Below, piece by piece: positions 23,604 through 32,823 of a DNA stretch of 35,192 nt (its first letter is position 1; each line of letters opens with the position of its first letter). The DNA comes from Bacteroidales bacterium H5. Lineage in GTDB: Bacteria; Bacteroidota; Bacteroidia; Bacteroidales; Muribaculaceae. The translations under genes and the position numbers were made by a program. Under the pieces are notes generated by a model that was not told where the DNA came from, ran no database searches, and saw only the letters and a program-made list of their open reading frames with translations. The stretch lies in NCBI GenBank assembly GCA_001701225.1, contig DAAQ01000039.1, forward strand, positions 1 to 35,192, read 5' to 3'.

Positions 23604-26450
23604 ATGGTATCGACAATAAAGAAGGCCTTTGCAGCCTCATTATTCATCACATCATCTTTATCAGTCTTGGCCGTTCCGGCCAAGCCCGGACTCCTGCCCA
23701 TGACACAGCCCGACGGGACTGTGGTCAACGTGCGCCTGATGGGCGACGAGTTCCACCATTTCTATCTCAGCGAGGACGGCTACTATCTGGTCAACGAGGG
23801 TGACACCTTCTATTATGCGGATGTCGACGCCTCGGGCCTCACGGTCAGCTCGGGCATCAAGGCCGAGCCCGCAGCGCGCCGTTCGGCCGCATCAGAGCAG
23901 TATCTCTCGACTGTCGACATGCCCCGTGTGCTCCAGACCATGCAGCTCAGGGCCGATGCCCGTCTGACACGCATGGCGCAGACCACACACATCGCCCCTC
24001 CGGCGTTCGCGCCCACACCCTTCAGGGCAGGCGGCCCCGGCCTCTTCCCCGGCACGCATTTCCCCGCCATGGGCGAGCAGAAGGGACTCGTCATTCTGGT
24101 CGAGTATCAGGATGTCAAGATGACGCTCGACAATCCCCACGACTATTTTTACCGCATGCTCAACGAGCCCGGCTTCTCGGACTATGAGGGCACCGGGTCG
24201 GCTGTCGATTTCTTCGCCGAGTCGTCCGAGGGGCAGTTTGCCCCGCAGTTTGACGTCTACGGCCCCGTGACACTGAGCAAGAACCGCTCGTATTATGGCG
24301 GCAACGGATGGACCGGCGACGACCAGCACCCCGCCGATATGGTCAAGGAGGCATGCGACCAGCTCGACGGCATCATCGACTTCACAGAGTATGACCGTGA
24401 CGGTGACGGCGAGGTCGACAACGTGTTCATCTTCTATGCCGGACGCGGCGAGGCATCCGGCGGTCCTGCCGAGTCGGTATGGCCACATGCCTGGAATGTC
24501 GAGCACGGCATCGGCTATAAGCCCACATACGACGGCGTGTCCGTGTCGCGCTATGCCTGTTCGAACGAGTGGGAGTCGGGACGCCCCGACGGCGTGGGCA
24601 CATTCATACACGAGTTCTCTCACGTGATGGGCCTCCCCGACCTCTATGCCACGTCATACACATCGTCGTTTACGCCCGGCTCATGGTCGTGCATGGACTA
24701 CGGCCCCTATAACAACGACGGCTGCACGCCTCCCCTCTATGGCGCTTTCGAGCGCTATGCCCTCGGCTGGATGGAGCCCATGGTCATCGACGGCCCCCTC
24801 AATGCTGTCCTCGAGCCCATCTCGAGCAACAAGGCCGGCATCATCAGGACACCCAAGAGCAACGAGTTCTTCCTGCTCGAGAACCGCCAGCAGACCTCGT
24901 GGGACACATACATCCCCGGCCACGGCATGCTGATATGGCACATAGACTACAACTCGTCCGTATGGGACTCCAACAAGGTCAACAACACCCCCTCGCACCA
25001 GTATGTCGACATCGAGGAGGCCGACGGGAGCCAGACCGAGTATAGCCGCTCGGGCGACGCATTCCCCGGCACATCGCACGTGACATCGTTCACCGACACC
25101 ACCAATCCCAATATGAAGACGTGGGCCGGACGCAGCCTCAACATACCCATCACCGACATAGCCGAGAGCGCGTCGGGGCTCATAACCTTCAAGGCTTGTG
25201 GCGGACGCACCGAGCCTCTGCCCGGCACCGTTGCCCTCGAGGCCGAGGACGCCGACGACGAGAGCTTCACCGCCACGTGGCAGGAGGTGCCCGGCTCGAC
25301 ATACCTCCTCACCGTCTACACCCGTCCCGACGGGAGCGCAGAGATGACCTGCATCGATGGCTATGACCACCGCAACGTAGGCTCGGCCACATCATGCAGG
25401 GTCGAAGGGCTCGAGGCCGGAGAGATATACTATTACACTGTGGCTGTCTCAAACGGCTGGGAGATGTCGGAGGAGTCTAACGAGATCATGGTCACCACCG
25501 GCCAGGCTCCCATCTACAAGCTCAAGGTCAACGCCCTTCAGGCGCGCGATGCCATCGACAACGGATTCACCGCCGCGTGGGAGAAGATGGATGTAGCCAA
25601 CGACTATATCCTCACCGTCTACACCAAGGAGCTCACGGGCCATTATACCGATGGCTGCGACTTTACCGCCGGTATCGACAAGCTCCCTGCCGGATGGAGC
25701 GCCAACACGGGCTCGTCTTATGCCAACACCGCATATTCCGGCAAGGCAATTCCCGCCATAAGGCTCGGCCGCAATGCCGATGCGGTCACCACCCCCGAGT
25801 ATGAGGACGACATCAAGTCTGTCTCGTTCTGGCACCGCGGCAACGGCACCGCCGACAACGACATGGTCGCCGTGTCTGTCAGGACAGCCGACGGATGGCA
25901 GAAGGTTGGCGAGGTGCCCGTGCTCAAGACCCAGGGTGGCACAGTGACCACAATCGAGGTCGATGTGCCCGGCGCAAGGATTGCCCGTGTGGAGTTCGTG
26001 CGCAACTCAGGCAAAGGCGCTGTGGCGCTCGACGACATCGAGGTAGCCCACGGCATGACATTCGAGCCCCATCCCGTGGCCGGATACAGGGCACGCCGCA
26101 CCGGCGACCGCGACTCGTATGAGGTGCGCGGCCTGAATCCCGGAACGACATACTATTATACCGTCACCGCCACCGACGGCGAGCAGATGTCGAAGCCCTC
26201 TGACGAGATCGAGGTCGTCACCTCGGGCAATTCGGCCATCACCGACATCACGGCCTCCGAGGGTGTCAGGGTCAGCGTCAGCGCGGGCACAGTGAGTGTC
26301 AGCGGTCTCGGCGACGACGAGCCGGTGACGGTCTACGACCTCTCGGGACGCACGGTGGCCACCGGCCGTGGTGACTCGCAGTTCATACTCTCCGGCCACG
26401 GAGTCTACATCGTGTCGACTCCCCGCCATACACAGAAGATAATCCTATGA
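23604..26450 (+). CDS. Secreted M6-family metalloprotease with Fn3 and adhesin-like domains
   Basis: 948 residues. Signal peptide about 1-24. A propeptide-like region (about 30-150; DGTVVNVRLMGDEFHHFYLS) precedes the M6 (immune inhibitor A-like) catalytic domain (about 155-530), with the metzincin motif HEFSHVMGLPD (H336, E337, H340) and GSWSCMDYGPYNNDG after it. Two Fn3 domains follow (about 540-635 and 640-875). The second appears split by a jelly-roll, cleaved-adhesin-like insertion at about 677-825. The last 70 residues (VTVYDLSGRTVATG, then HGVYIVSTPRHTQKIIL) resemble the type IX secretion C-terminal domain. Likely a surface or secreted endopeptidase for host or dietary protein. A strong hairpin follows the stop. 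Confidence 0.88.
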   Translation: MVSTIKKAFAASLFITSSLSVLAVPAKPGLLPMTQPDGTVVNVRLMGDEFHHFYLSEDGYYLVNEGDTFYYADVDASGLTVSSGIKAEPAARRSAASEQYLSTVDMPRVLQTMQLRADARLTRMAQTTHIAPPAFAPTPFRAGGPGLFPGTHFPAMGEQKGLVILVEYQDVKMTLDNPHDYFYRMLNEPGFSDYEGTGSAVDFFAESSEGQFAPQFDVYGPVTLSKNRSYYGGNGWTGDDQHPADMVKEACDQLDGIIDFTEYDRDGDGEVDNVFIFYAGRGEASGGPAESVWPHAWNVEHGIGYKPTYDGVSVSRYACSNEWESGRPDGVGTFIHEFSHVMGLPDLYATSYTSSFTPGSWSCMDYGPYNNDGCTPPLYGAFERYALGWMEPMVIDGPLNAVLEPISSNKAGIIRTPKSNEFFLLENRQQTSWDTYIPGHGMLIWHIDYNSSVWDSNKVNNTPSHQYVDIEEADGSQTEYSRSGDAFPGTSHVTSFTDTTNPNMKTWAGRSLNIPITDIAESASGLITFKACGGRTEPLPGTVALEAEDADDESFTATWQEVPGSTYLLTVYTRPDGSAEMTCIDGYDHRNVGSATSCRVEGLEAGEIYYYTVAVSNGWEMSEESNEIMVTTGQAPIYKLKVNALQARDAIDNGFTAAWEKMDVANDYILTVYTKELTGHYTDGCDFTAGIDKLPAGWSANTGSSYANTAYSGKAIPAIRLGRNADAVTTPEYEDDIKSVSFWHRGNGTADNDMVAVSVRTADGWQKVGEVPVLKTQGGTVTTIEVDVPGARIARVEFVRNSGKGAVALDDIEVAHGMTFEPHPVAGYRARRTGDRDSYEVRGLNPGTTYYYTVTATDGEQMSKPSDEIEVVTSGNSAITDITASEGVRVSVSAGTVSVSGLGDDEPVTVYDLSGRTVATGRGDSQFILSGHGVYIVSTPRHTQKIIL

Positions 26451-26460
26451 CAACGATAGC

Positions 26461-26491
26461 CGCCGGGACGCGGCACCCCCGCGTCCCGGCG
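26461..26491 (+). terminator. Terminator hairpin after the M6 protease gene
   Basis: Perfect 13-bp stem CGCCGGGACGCGG / CCGCGTCCCGGCG with a 5-nt loop, starting 10 nt after the stop codon. The following bases are AGCAAAAAA rather than a T-run. Confidence 0.75.
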
Positions 26492-26809
26492 AGCAAAAAA
26501 TGACATTCATCTAAACTCCATTCACAAACCACTTAACCCCCCTTATTGAAAACTGCAAACTGAAAGAAAGAACTAACTGAACCCCGCTGATTTAAATTTT
26601 GAATTTTAGACAAGAAGACGCTCTTTAAACTTTACTCTTTAAACTTTAAACTCAAAAGACTCTTCAGGCTTAAACTTTAATCTTTAAACCCATTCACCTC
26701 ATCCAATAGGATAAGAGACTTTACTGAATCCTTTATATTTCGGCTTTGTGTCTGTTTAACGGTTTCGGCAGGCACACGGCATCTAACCTCAAGAAACCAT
26801 ATCAAAACT
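26492..26809. other. AT-rich intergenic region before the adhesin-like gene
   Basis: About 320 nt without a gene. It contains heptamer array R4 (26622-26690). No perfect TAnnTTTG box is present at the usual 24-31 nt before the ATG at 26810. The nearest candidates are TATATTTC (26734-26741) and a GGCTTTG about 10 nt further on, both farther away, implying a longer leader if used. Confidence 0.5.
26622..26690 (-). repeat. Heptamer array R4 (TTTAAAC type, reverse only)
   Basis: TTTAAAC, TTTACTC, TTTAAAC, TTTAAAC, an interruption, then TTAAAC, TTTAATC, TTTAAAC. These are complements of GTTTAAA/GATTAAA units. Confidence 0.75.
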
Positions 26810-29800
26810 ATGAGAACAGTTCTTACACGAATTCTCACAGCGTTCCTTGCGGCGAGCACGACCCTATCGGTGTCAGCCACCCCGCAGGTGATGAAAAAAG
26901 CGGGCGGTAATGCCAACCGCATCTCGGTGACCTCGACAGTCAAGCCGCAGGCTGCCAAAGCTCAGGACAAGACCAAGGGTCTCGTGGGGCTGAACATGCT
27001 CCAGAAGCGCACCCCCAAGTCGCAGTTCTCCCTGCGCTCGGGTGCCACCAGCTCCACTCTTCCCGGCAAGAAGAAGATTGCCTATGCATCTGCCTCGGGA
27101 CTCCCCGAGATGTATGGCAGTGTCATCTTTGCCGACGGCTGGAGCGAGGACAACCAGCCTGTCGGCCTCTACTCTGTGCCGACTATGGCAGGCGAATCTT
27201 TCAATATGGTGATTGATGGGCCGGATGCCTCCGCAGGCGGTGTGCTTGTAAACGGCGTCTACTGGACTACCAATTATTTCCAGCTCTGGGGCATGGTGAT
27301 CGTTACCGTCACCGGCTATGATTTTGAGTCCGGCGAGGAGGTTGCCTCCTATGCCGGAGAGATTGACAACATCTGCAAGGGTGTTGCTGTGGATCCCACC
27401 TCAGGTATGGTATATGCCATCACCTACAACTCCAACGGCGACGGTTTCCAGCTCGCCACTATCGAGTATAGCGAGACGGCAGCCGTGACCACCGCAATCG
27501 GTGAGTTCAACTATAACGTCAACTCTATCGCGTTCGACTCGACCGGCCAGCTCTATGCCATTGTGTACAACGGCGAGACCGTGGGCGAAAGCTTTGTCGT
27601 GACTGAGTCATTCCTCGTCAAGATCAACAAGACAAACCCCGCGGATTACACTGTCGTCGGTGAGACTGGCGTCGCACCGAAATATCTGTCAGACTCTGCC
27701 ATCGACACCAAGACCAACCGTATGTTCTGGGCTGTCAGCGACGACACAGCAGGCTATATGGCGGAAATCGACCTGACCACAGGCGCTGCCACCCGAATCC
27801 TCGATTTCCCCCTGAATGAGGAGGTCGTGGGTCTCGTGATTCCGGCACCCGCTGCCGAGGAAGGCGCACCTGCCAAGGTGACCGGCCTTGCAGCAAACTT
27901 TGCCGATGGCTCGATGTCGGGTACAATCGATTTCGTGGCTCCCACAACCCTCTATGACGGTTCGAACGGCGTAGGCGAGCTCTCCTATACCGTCCTTTGC
28001 GACGGTGAGAGTGTTGCCACCGGCACCACCGCATTCGGCGCCACAGTCAATGCTGCCGTTACCGTTGCCGAGTCCGGGATGCATACATTTGTTGTGTACT
28101 GCAGCAATGCCGCAGGCAATGGCCCCAAGGCACAGATCAAGGCGTTTGTAGGCAAGGGTGTCCCCGCTGCTACAACTGTTTCCGCATACTATGCAGACGG
28201 TGTCGCCAATGTGTCGTGGATTCCTGTAACCGAGTCTGCTGACGGCGGTTATGTGAACCCCGCCGAGGTCACCTATACCGTTACCCGCTATCCCGAAGGT
28301 GTGGTTGTTGCCGACGGCATCACCGAGGCATCTTTCTCTGAGCCCCTTGCAGAGCCCGAGTCGATTGTCTCCTACACCTATGGTGTCAAGGCTACATATT
28401 CGGGTGCTACATCTGCCGAGGCTATGTCTAATGCCATCGTGCTTGGCTCGATTGTTCCTCCCTACACTCAGGATTTCAGTAACAGCAATGCACTTGACGC
28501 CTTCACCATCATCGACGCCAATAACGACGGCAAGACTTGGATGGTATATAACGGTGAGGCCCGCATGGCCTACAACTCGTCCCTCGACATGGACGACTGG
28601 TTGATTACACCTCCCATGAAGCTTGAGGCCGGAAAGGCATATAAGGTATCGTTCAAGGCTCATGCCAACAGCTCAACTTTCCCCGAGCGTATCGAGGTCA
28701 AGTGGGGTGACAGCAATACTGCCGCCGGTATGGCCAACGTGCTCGTCGAGCCTACGGTACTCAGCAGCGGTACAGCCGAAGAATTTGTATGCTTTATCAC
28801 TCCTCAGGCCAACGGAACATACTATGTAGGCTTCCACGGCATCTCTGACGCCGACATGTTCTATCTCTATATCGATGACATCGAGATTGCTGCCGGTGTA
28901 GCCGCAACTGCTCCGGCTGCTCCCACCAATCTTGTAGTGACTCCCGGTGCCAATGGTGCCAAGACAGCTGCCATCAGCTTCAATGCTCCTGCAGTCGATT
29001 TCGCAGGCAATGCACTCGCTTCGCTCGAGAAGGTAGAGCTTTATCGCGGTGAGGAGCTCATCCACACTTTTGATGCTCCCGCTGTAGGTGCCGAGCTTAC
29101 TTATACCGATAATCTTCCCGCCGACGGTGACTATACCTATAGTGTAGCCGGATATAACGCTGACGGCAAGGGTGAAAGTACATCAGCTACTGTTTATGTA
29201 GGTGTTGATTTCCCCGCAGCAGTCAGTGAGGCCACTCTCACCGAAGATGCCGCCAACCCCGGCAAGGTTACAGTCACTTGGGCCGCTGTCGACAAGGATG
29301 TCAACGGTCAGGCTATTGCAGCAGATGCTGTCAAGTATGACCTCTATATCTATGATGGCAATTCTCGTGTACTCGTAGCAGGTGACCTGACAACTACAAG
29401 CTATAGCTATGAGGCTGTCACCGAAGGCCAGTCATTCCTGCAGTATGCCGTATTTGCCAAGACCGCACGCGGCGAGGGTGATGGTACCCTCACGCAGATG
29501 CTTGCCATCGGCGCTCCCGTGACTAATTTTGCAGATACGTTTGCCGGTGGAGAACTTACCTATGATTGGGGTATACAGAGGCTTGGTGACAGCACCGGTG
29601 CAAGCTGGACCCTGCTCGGCGACGAGAGTGGTGTTCCCTCTCAGGACGGTGACAACGGCATGATTGCCATGAAGGCATCCTATATTGATGATGCAAGCCG
29701 TCTGTACAGCGTCAAGATTTCGCTCGCAGGTGTCGAGAATCCCGCCCTCACATTCTATACCTACAACATAGTAGGTGAATCGGGTGACCCTGACGAGAAT

Positions 29801-31372
29801 CTTGTCTCGGTATGTGTAAGCGCCCCCAATGCAAACAATTTCGTCACCGTGATGCCTGAGGCAACAGTCAATGACCTCTGCGGCGGTGCCGAGGGATGGG
29901 CAAAGGTAACTGTGAACCTCGCAGCCTATGCCGGCCAGGACATTCAGTTCGGTATTGACGTTGTGTGCAAGGGCTATGCATACACCATCTTTGATAATTT
30001 CAAGATTTCGTCTCTCGTAGACAATGATCTCGTTGCCACAGGCATTACCGCTCCTGCCACAGTCAAGGCCGGTGCAGACTATACAGTCGATGTGACCGTA
30101 TCCAATGACGGCGCCAAGGATGCCGGAGCATACACTGTCGAGCTCTATGCTGACAATGAGAAGGTGGCCGAGAAGGCCGCTGAGGGTCTTGAGTCGTCAA
30201 AGACCGCTACCGTATCGTTCGAGCGCACCATGTCTGCTCTCGCAACCGAGCCTGTCACCTACAAGGCCATAGTAGTCTACGCTGCTGACGAGGTGCTCAA
30301 CAACAACGAGACGACTGAGGTCGCCGTAGCTCCTATCGTATCCAACCTGCCCAAGGTTACTGACCTTGCAGCCTCGATTGCTGATGGCGGCAACAAGCTC
30401 ACATGGAGCGAACCCGACCTGACTGCAGCCGCTCCCGAGGCCATCACCGAGGACTTTGAGACCGCTACAGGTTTTGCTAAGGAGTTTGGTGACTGGACAT
30501 TTGTCGACGTTGACGGGTCGGCCGTAGGCGGATTCCAGGGAACCGATGTGCCCGGAATCACTCCCGGTCAGACCACAGCATCGTTCTTCATCTGGGATCA
30601 GACCGACGGTCTCGGCAACCAGACCTTCACAGCTCACTCGGGTATGAAGTATCTTGCAGCCCTCTTCCGCTATGACGACGGCGAGACCGACGACTGGGCT
30701 ATATCGCCCGAGCTCTATGGCGGCGCGCAGACCATATCGTTCTTCGCAAGGAGCTACTCGGACGCCTATCCCGAGAAGATCGAGGTTTACTACTCGACCG
30801 GTTCTCTCAATCCCGATGACTTCGTCCTCATCCCCGGCACTACGGTCGCAAAGGTACCTAAGGACTGGACCCAGTATAATGTAGATGTTCCTGAGGGTGC
30901 CAAGCACTTTGCAATCCGTTCTTGCGCTCAGGGTTCGTTCATGCTGATGGTTGACGACGTTACCTTCATCCCCGCAAGTGGTGCTGCAGCCGATCTCTCG
31001 ATCGTAGGCTATGACATCTACCGCAACGGTGAGAAGGTCAATGCCGAGCCCGTGGCCGAGTGCGAGTACACCGACGCAGCCGGTAAGGCAGGCGACGTAT
31101 ATCAGGTGACCGTAATCTACAACAAGGGCGTATCTGCCGGCTCGAATGAGGCTGCCGCAACATCGGCACTCGACGAGCTCACCGCAGGTGTCAAGGTTAC
31201 CACCGCACAGGGCACCATCATCGTCACCGGCGCCGAGGGTCTTGACGTGACCGTCGTAGCTGTTGACGGCAAGGTTCTCTATGCCGCCAAGGGTGATGCC
31301 ACCGTGGCAGTCGAGACCGGCGTCTATGTAGTGAAGGCCGGCGACAAGATTGTCAAGGTTCTCGTTAAATAA
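26810..31372 (+). CDS. Large secreted multidomain adhesin-like protein (choice-of-anchor J, Fn3, CARDB)
   Basis: 1520 residues with a signal peptide (about 1-24, cleavage near SVSA). Residues of about 95-345 look propeller-like (repeated GVAVDPTSGMVYAIT, SIAFDSTGQLYAIV, AIDTKTNRMFWAV). Then Fn3-like domains, a cleaved-adhesin/anchor-J jelly roll near 550-695 (MDDWLITPPMKLEAGKAYKV), Fn3 units (about 700-900), a second jelly roll (about 905-1065), a CARDB-like domain (about 1070-1175) and a third jelly roll (about 1210-1390, DDWAISPELYGGAQTISF). The last 60 residues (VTVVAVDGKVLY, then TGVYVVKAGDKIVKVLVK) resemble a type IX C-terminal domain. Probably surface-exposed and glycan- or protein-binding. 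No catalytic motif seen. Between about 28900 and 30400 codons end in A or T more often than in neighbouring genes. Confidence 0.8.
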   Translation: MRTVLTRILTAFLAASTTLSVSATPQVMKKAGGNANRISVTSTVKPQAAKAQDKTKGLVGLNMLQKRTPKSQFSLRSGATSSTLPGKKKIAYASASGLPEMYGSVIFADGWSEDNQPVGLYSVPTMAGESFNMVIDGPDASAGGVLVNGVYWTTNYFQLWGMVIVTVTGYDFESGEEVASYAGEIDNICKGVAVDPTSGMVYAITYNSNGDGFQLATIEYSETAAVTTAIGEFNYNVNSIAFDSTGQLYAIVYNGETVGESFVVTESFLVKINKTNPADYTVVGETGVAPKYLSDSAIDTKTNRMFWAVSDDTAGYMAEIDLTTGAATRILDFPLNEEVVGLVIPAPAAEEGAPAKVTGLAANFADGSMSGTIDFVAPTTLYDGSNGVGELSYTVLCDGESVATGTTAFGATVNAAVTVAESGMHTFVVYCSNAAGNGPKAQIKAFVGKGVPAATTVSAYYADGVANVSWIPVTESADGGYVNPAEVTYTVTRYPEGVVVADGITEASFSEPLAEPESIVSYTYGVKATYSGATSAEAMSNAIVLGSIVPPYTQDFSNSNALDAFTIIDANNDGKTWMVYNGEARMAYNSSLDMDDWLITPPMKLEAGKAYKVSFKAHANSSTFPERIEVKWGDSNTAAGMANVLVEPTVLSSGTAEEFVCFITPQANGTYYVGFHGISDADMFYLYIDDIEIAAGVAATAPAAPTNLVVTPGANGAKTAAISFNAPAVDFAGNALASLEKVELYRGEELIHTFDAPAVGAELTYTDNLPADGDYTYSVAGYNADGKGESTSATVYVGVDFPAAVSEATLTEDAANPGKVTVTWAAVDKDVNGQAIAADAVKYDLYIYDGNSRVLVAGDLTTTSYSYEAVTEGQSFLQYAVFAKTARGEGDGTLTQMLAIGAPVTNFADTFAGGELTYDWGIQRLGDSTGASWTLLGDESGVPSQDGDNGMIAMKASYIDDASRLYSVKISLAGVENPALTFYTYNIVGESGDPDENLVSVCVSAPNANNFVTVMPEATVNDLCGGAEGWAKVTVNLAAYAGQDIQFGIDVVCKGYAYTIFDNFKISSLVDNDLVATGITAPATVKAGADYTVDVTVSNDGAKDAGAYTVELYADNEKVAEKAAEGLESSKTATVSFERTMSALATEPVTYKAIVVYAADEVLNNNETTEVAVAPIVSNLPKVTDLAASIADGGNKLTWSEPDLTAAAPEAITEDFETATGFAKEFGDWTFVDVDGSAVGGFQGTDVPGITPGQTTASFFIWDQTDGLGNQTFTAHSGMKYLAALFRYDDGETDDWAISPELYGGAQTISFFARSYSDAYPEKIEVYYSTGSLNPDDFVLIPGTTVAKVPKDWTQYNVDVPEGAKHFAIRSCAQGSFMLMVDDVTFIPASGAAADLSIVGYDIYRNGEKVNAEPVAECEYTDAAGKAGDVYQVTVIYNKGVSAGSNEAAATSALDELTAGVKVTTAQGTIIVTGAEGLDVTVVAVDGKVLYAAKGDATVAVETGVYVVKAGDKIVKVLVK

Positions 31373-31399
31373 TCCGAAGATTAGATAACATCTCCCGTT

Positions 31400-31434
31400 G
31401 CCCCCGGTGCCAAGTGCGCCGGGGGCGATTTTTT
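31400..31434 (+). terminator. Rho-independent terminator after the adhesin-like gene
   Basis: GCCCCCGG (31400-31407) pairs with CCGGGGGC (31419-31426), with an extra inner GC pair, followed by GATTTTTT. A classic intrinsic terminator. Confidence 0.9.
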
Positions 31435-31460
31435 AATTGGTCTGATTCATAAATTTTTCG

Positions 31461-31468
31461 TACCTTTG
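31461..31468 (+). promoter_or_regulatory. -7 box of hpt
   Basis: TACCTTTG, with a TTG at 31437-31439 about 21 nt upstream as a possible -33. It ends 27 nt before the ATG at 31496, and the in-frame ATG at 31466 lies inside the box. Confidence 0.75.
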
Positions 31469-31495
31469 CACCCGAATATACCCCATCGGAGACCC

Positions 31496-32050
31496 ATGAA
31501 ACGAAAAACTTACCAAGGGCTCACATTCAGGCCCTTCATAGAGAATGACGAGATTCAGGCCCGTGTGCGCGAGCTGGGACGCCAGATCACAGCCGAGTAT
31601 GAGGGACGCAACCCGCTTCTGGTATGTGTGCTCAACGGTGCCGCGCCGTTTGCCATAGACCTGTTCCGCGCCATCGACACCGATGCCGAAATCGCCTTTA
31701 TCCGCCTCAAGAGCTACGAGGGGATGGGCTCGACAGGCAAGGTGAAGGAAGTGCTGGGACTGAACGACAACATCGAGGGACGCGACGTCATCATAGTCGA
31801 GGATATCATCGACACCGGGCGCACCATGCTCAAGCTCGAGGCCGACATGCGCGCCCTGAATCCGGCGTCGCTGCGCATAGCCACACTGCTCTTCAAGCCC
31901 GACGCGCTGCAGTGTCCCGAGGTCAAGCCCGACTATGTGGGCTTCGAGATACCCGTCAAGTTCATAATCGGCTATGGCCTTGACATCGACGGCCTCGCCC
32001 GCAACCTCAATGACATCTACGTCCTCGACGAGGAGAAGAGTAAGGGTTAA
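31496..32050 (+). CDS. hpt: Hypoxanthine phosphoribosyltransferase
   Basis: A 184-residue cytoplasmic purine-salvage enzyme: hypoxanthine or guanine + PRPP gives IMP or GMP. The PRPP-binding loop VIIVEDIIDTGRTM is diagnostic, and VCVLNGAAPFAIDLFRAI and DYVGFEIPVKFIIGYGLD fit the type I PRTase fold. I start at MKRKTYQG rather than the upstream ATG that falls in the promoter. The C-terminus is unusual: the codons for the final Gly and the stop (GGT TAA) are the first unit of a heptamer array, so the array has set the protein's end. Next gene is adk, a related nucleotide enzyme, 179 nt downstream. Confidence 0.94.
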   Translation: MKRKTYQGLTFRPFIENDEIQARVRELGRQITAEYEGRNPLLVCVLNGAAPFAIDLFRAIDTDAEIAFIRLKSYEGMGSTGKVKEVLGLNDNIEGRDVIIVEDIIDTGRTMLKLEADMRALNPASLRIATLLFKPDALQCPEVKPDYVGFEIPVKFIIGYGLDIDGLARNLNDIYVLDEEKSKG

Positions 32051-32179
32051 AGGTTAAGGGTTAAGGGTTAAAGGTTAAAGGGTTATAAGTAAAGCAACTC
32101 CTAAATTTCTTTATACTCTTAAACTCTCAACTTTAAACTTTTTAAACTCTTAAACTATAAACTCTAAACTTTAAACTCT
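32044..32179. repeat. Heptamer arrays R5: G-rich forward array then AT-rich reverse array
   Basis: 32044-32088 holds six or seven GGTTAAA/GGTTAAG units with occasional extra G. 32117-32179 holds CTTAAAC, TTTAAAC, TATAAAC and TCTAAAC units in the opposite orientation. The first forward unit contains the hpt stop codon (32048-32050). This fills most of the hpt-adk gap; I see no TAnnTTTG box at the usual distance from the adk start. Confidence 0.85.
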
Positions 32180-32229
32180 CCCTATCGATCTTACGTCAGA
32201 AACTAAAATATAGTCATCAAGCATTCAGA

Positions 32230-32823
32230 ATGTTCAATCTGGTTATTTTCGGGGGCCCGGGCAGTGGCAAGGGCACCCAAAGCGAAAAGCTCATAGACCG
32301 TTATGGTCTCACACACATCTCTACGGGGCAGGTGCTCCGCGACGAGATTGCCCGCGGTTCGGAACTGGGCAAGATTGCAGACTCGTATATCTCTCACGGC
32401 AACCTGATACCCGACGAGCTGATGGTGAGGATTCTCGCCGATCTTGTCGACAGGCTGATGCCGACATCCAAGGGCTTTATTTTCGATGGGTTTCCCCGCA
32501 CCATTCCTCAGGCCGAGGAACTGAAGAAGATGCTCGATAAGCGTGGCGCCAAGGTCGATGCTGTCGTGGGCCTCGAGGTTCCCGACGACGAGCTCACCGT
32601 ACGCCTCATCAACCGTGGCAAGGTCTCGGGCCGTGCCGACGACAACGAGGAGACCATACGCCAGCGCCTGGCGGTCTATCACGACACCACATCGCCCCTG
32701 CGCGATTTCTATGTCCGCGACGGCAGCTATCTGCCCATCCATGGCCTCGGCACCATCGACGAGATTTTCTCACGCATCACACAAGCCATCGACAAATGTC
32801 AGGAACCTATAGCGAAAGCATAA
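32230..32823 (+). CDS. adk: Adenylate kinase
   Basis: A 197-residue cytoplasmic enzyme: ATP + AMP gives 2 ADP. P-loop GGPGSGKGTQ (about 8-17), AMP-binding THISTGQVLRDEI, FDGFPRT, and a short LID region (NRGKVSGRADDNEETIRQRL) lacking the four-cysteine zinc site. This is the short-lid form usual in Bacteroidetes. The 3' end overlaps xseB by 28 nt in another frame, implying coupled translation. The upstream region holds heptamer arrays. Confidence 0.96.
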   Translation: MFNLVIFGGPGSGKGTQSEKLIDRYGLTHISTGQVLRDEIARGSELGKIADSYISHGNLIPDELMVRILADLVDRLMPTSKGFIFDGFPRTIPQAEELKKMLDKRGAKVDAVVGLEVPDDELTVRLINRGKVSGRADDNEETIRQRLAVYHDTTSPLRDFYVRDGSYLPIHGLGTIDEIFSRITQAIDKCQEPIAKA

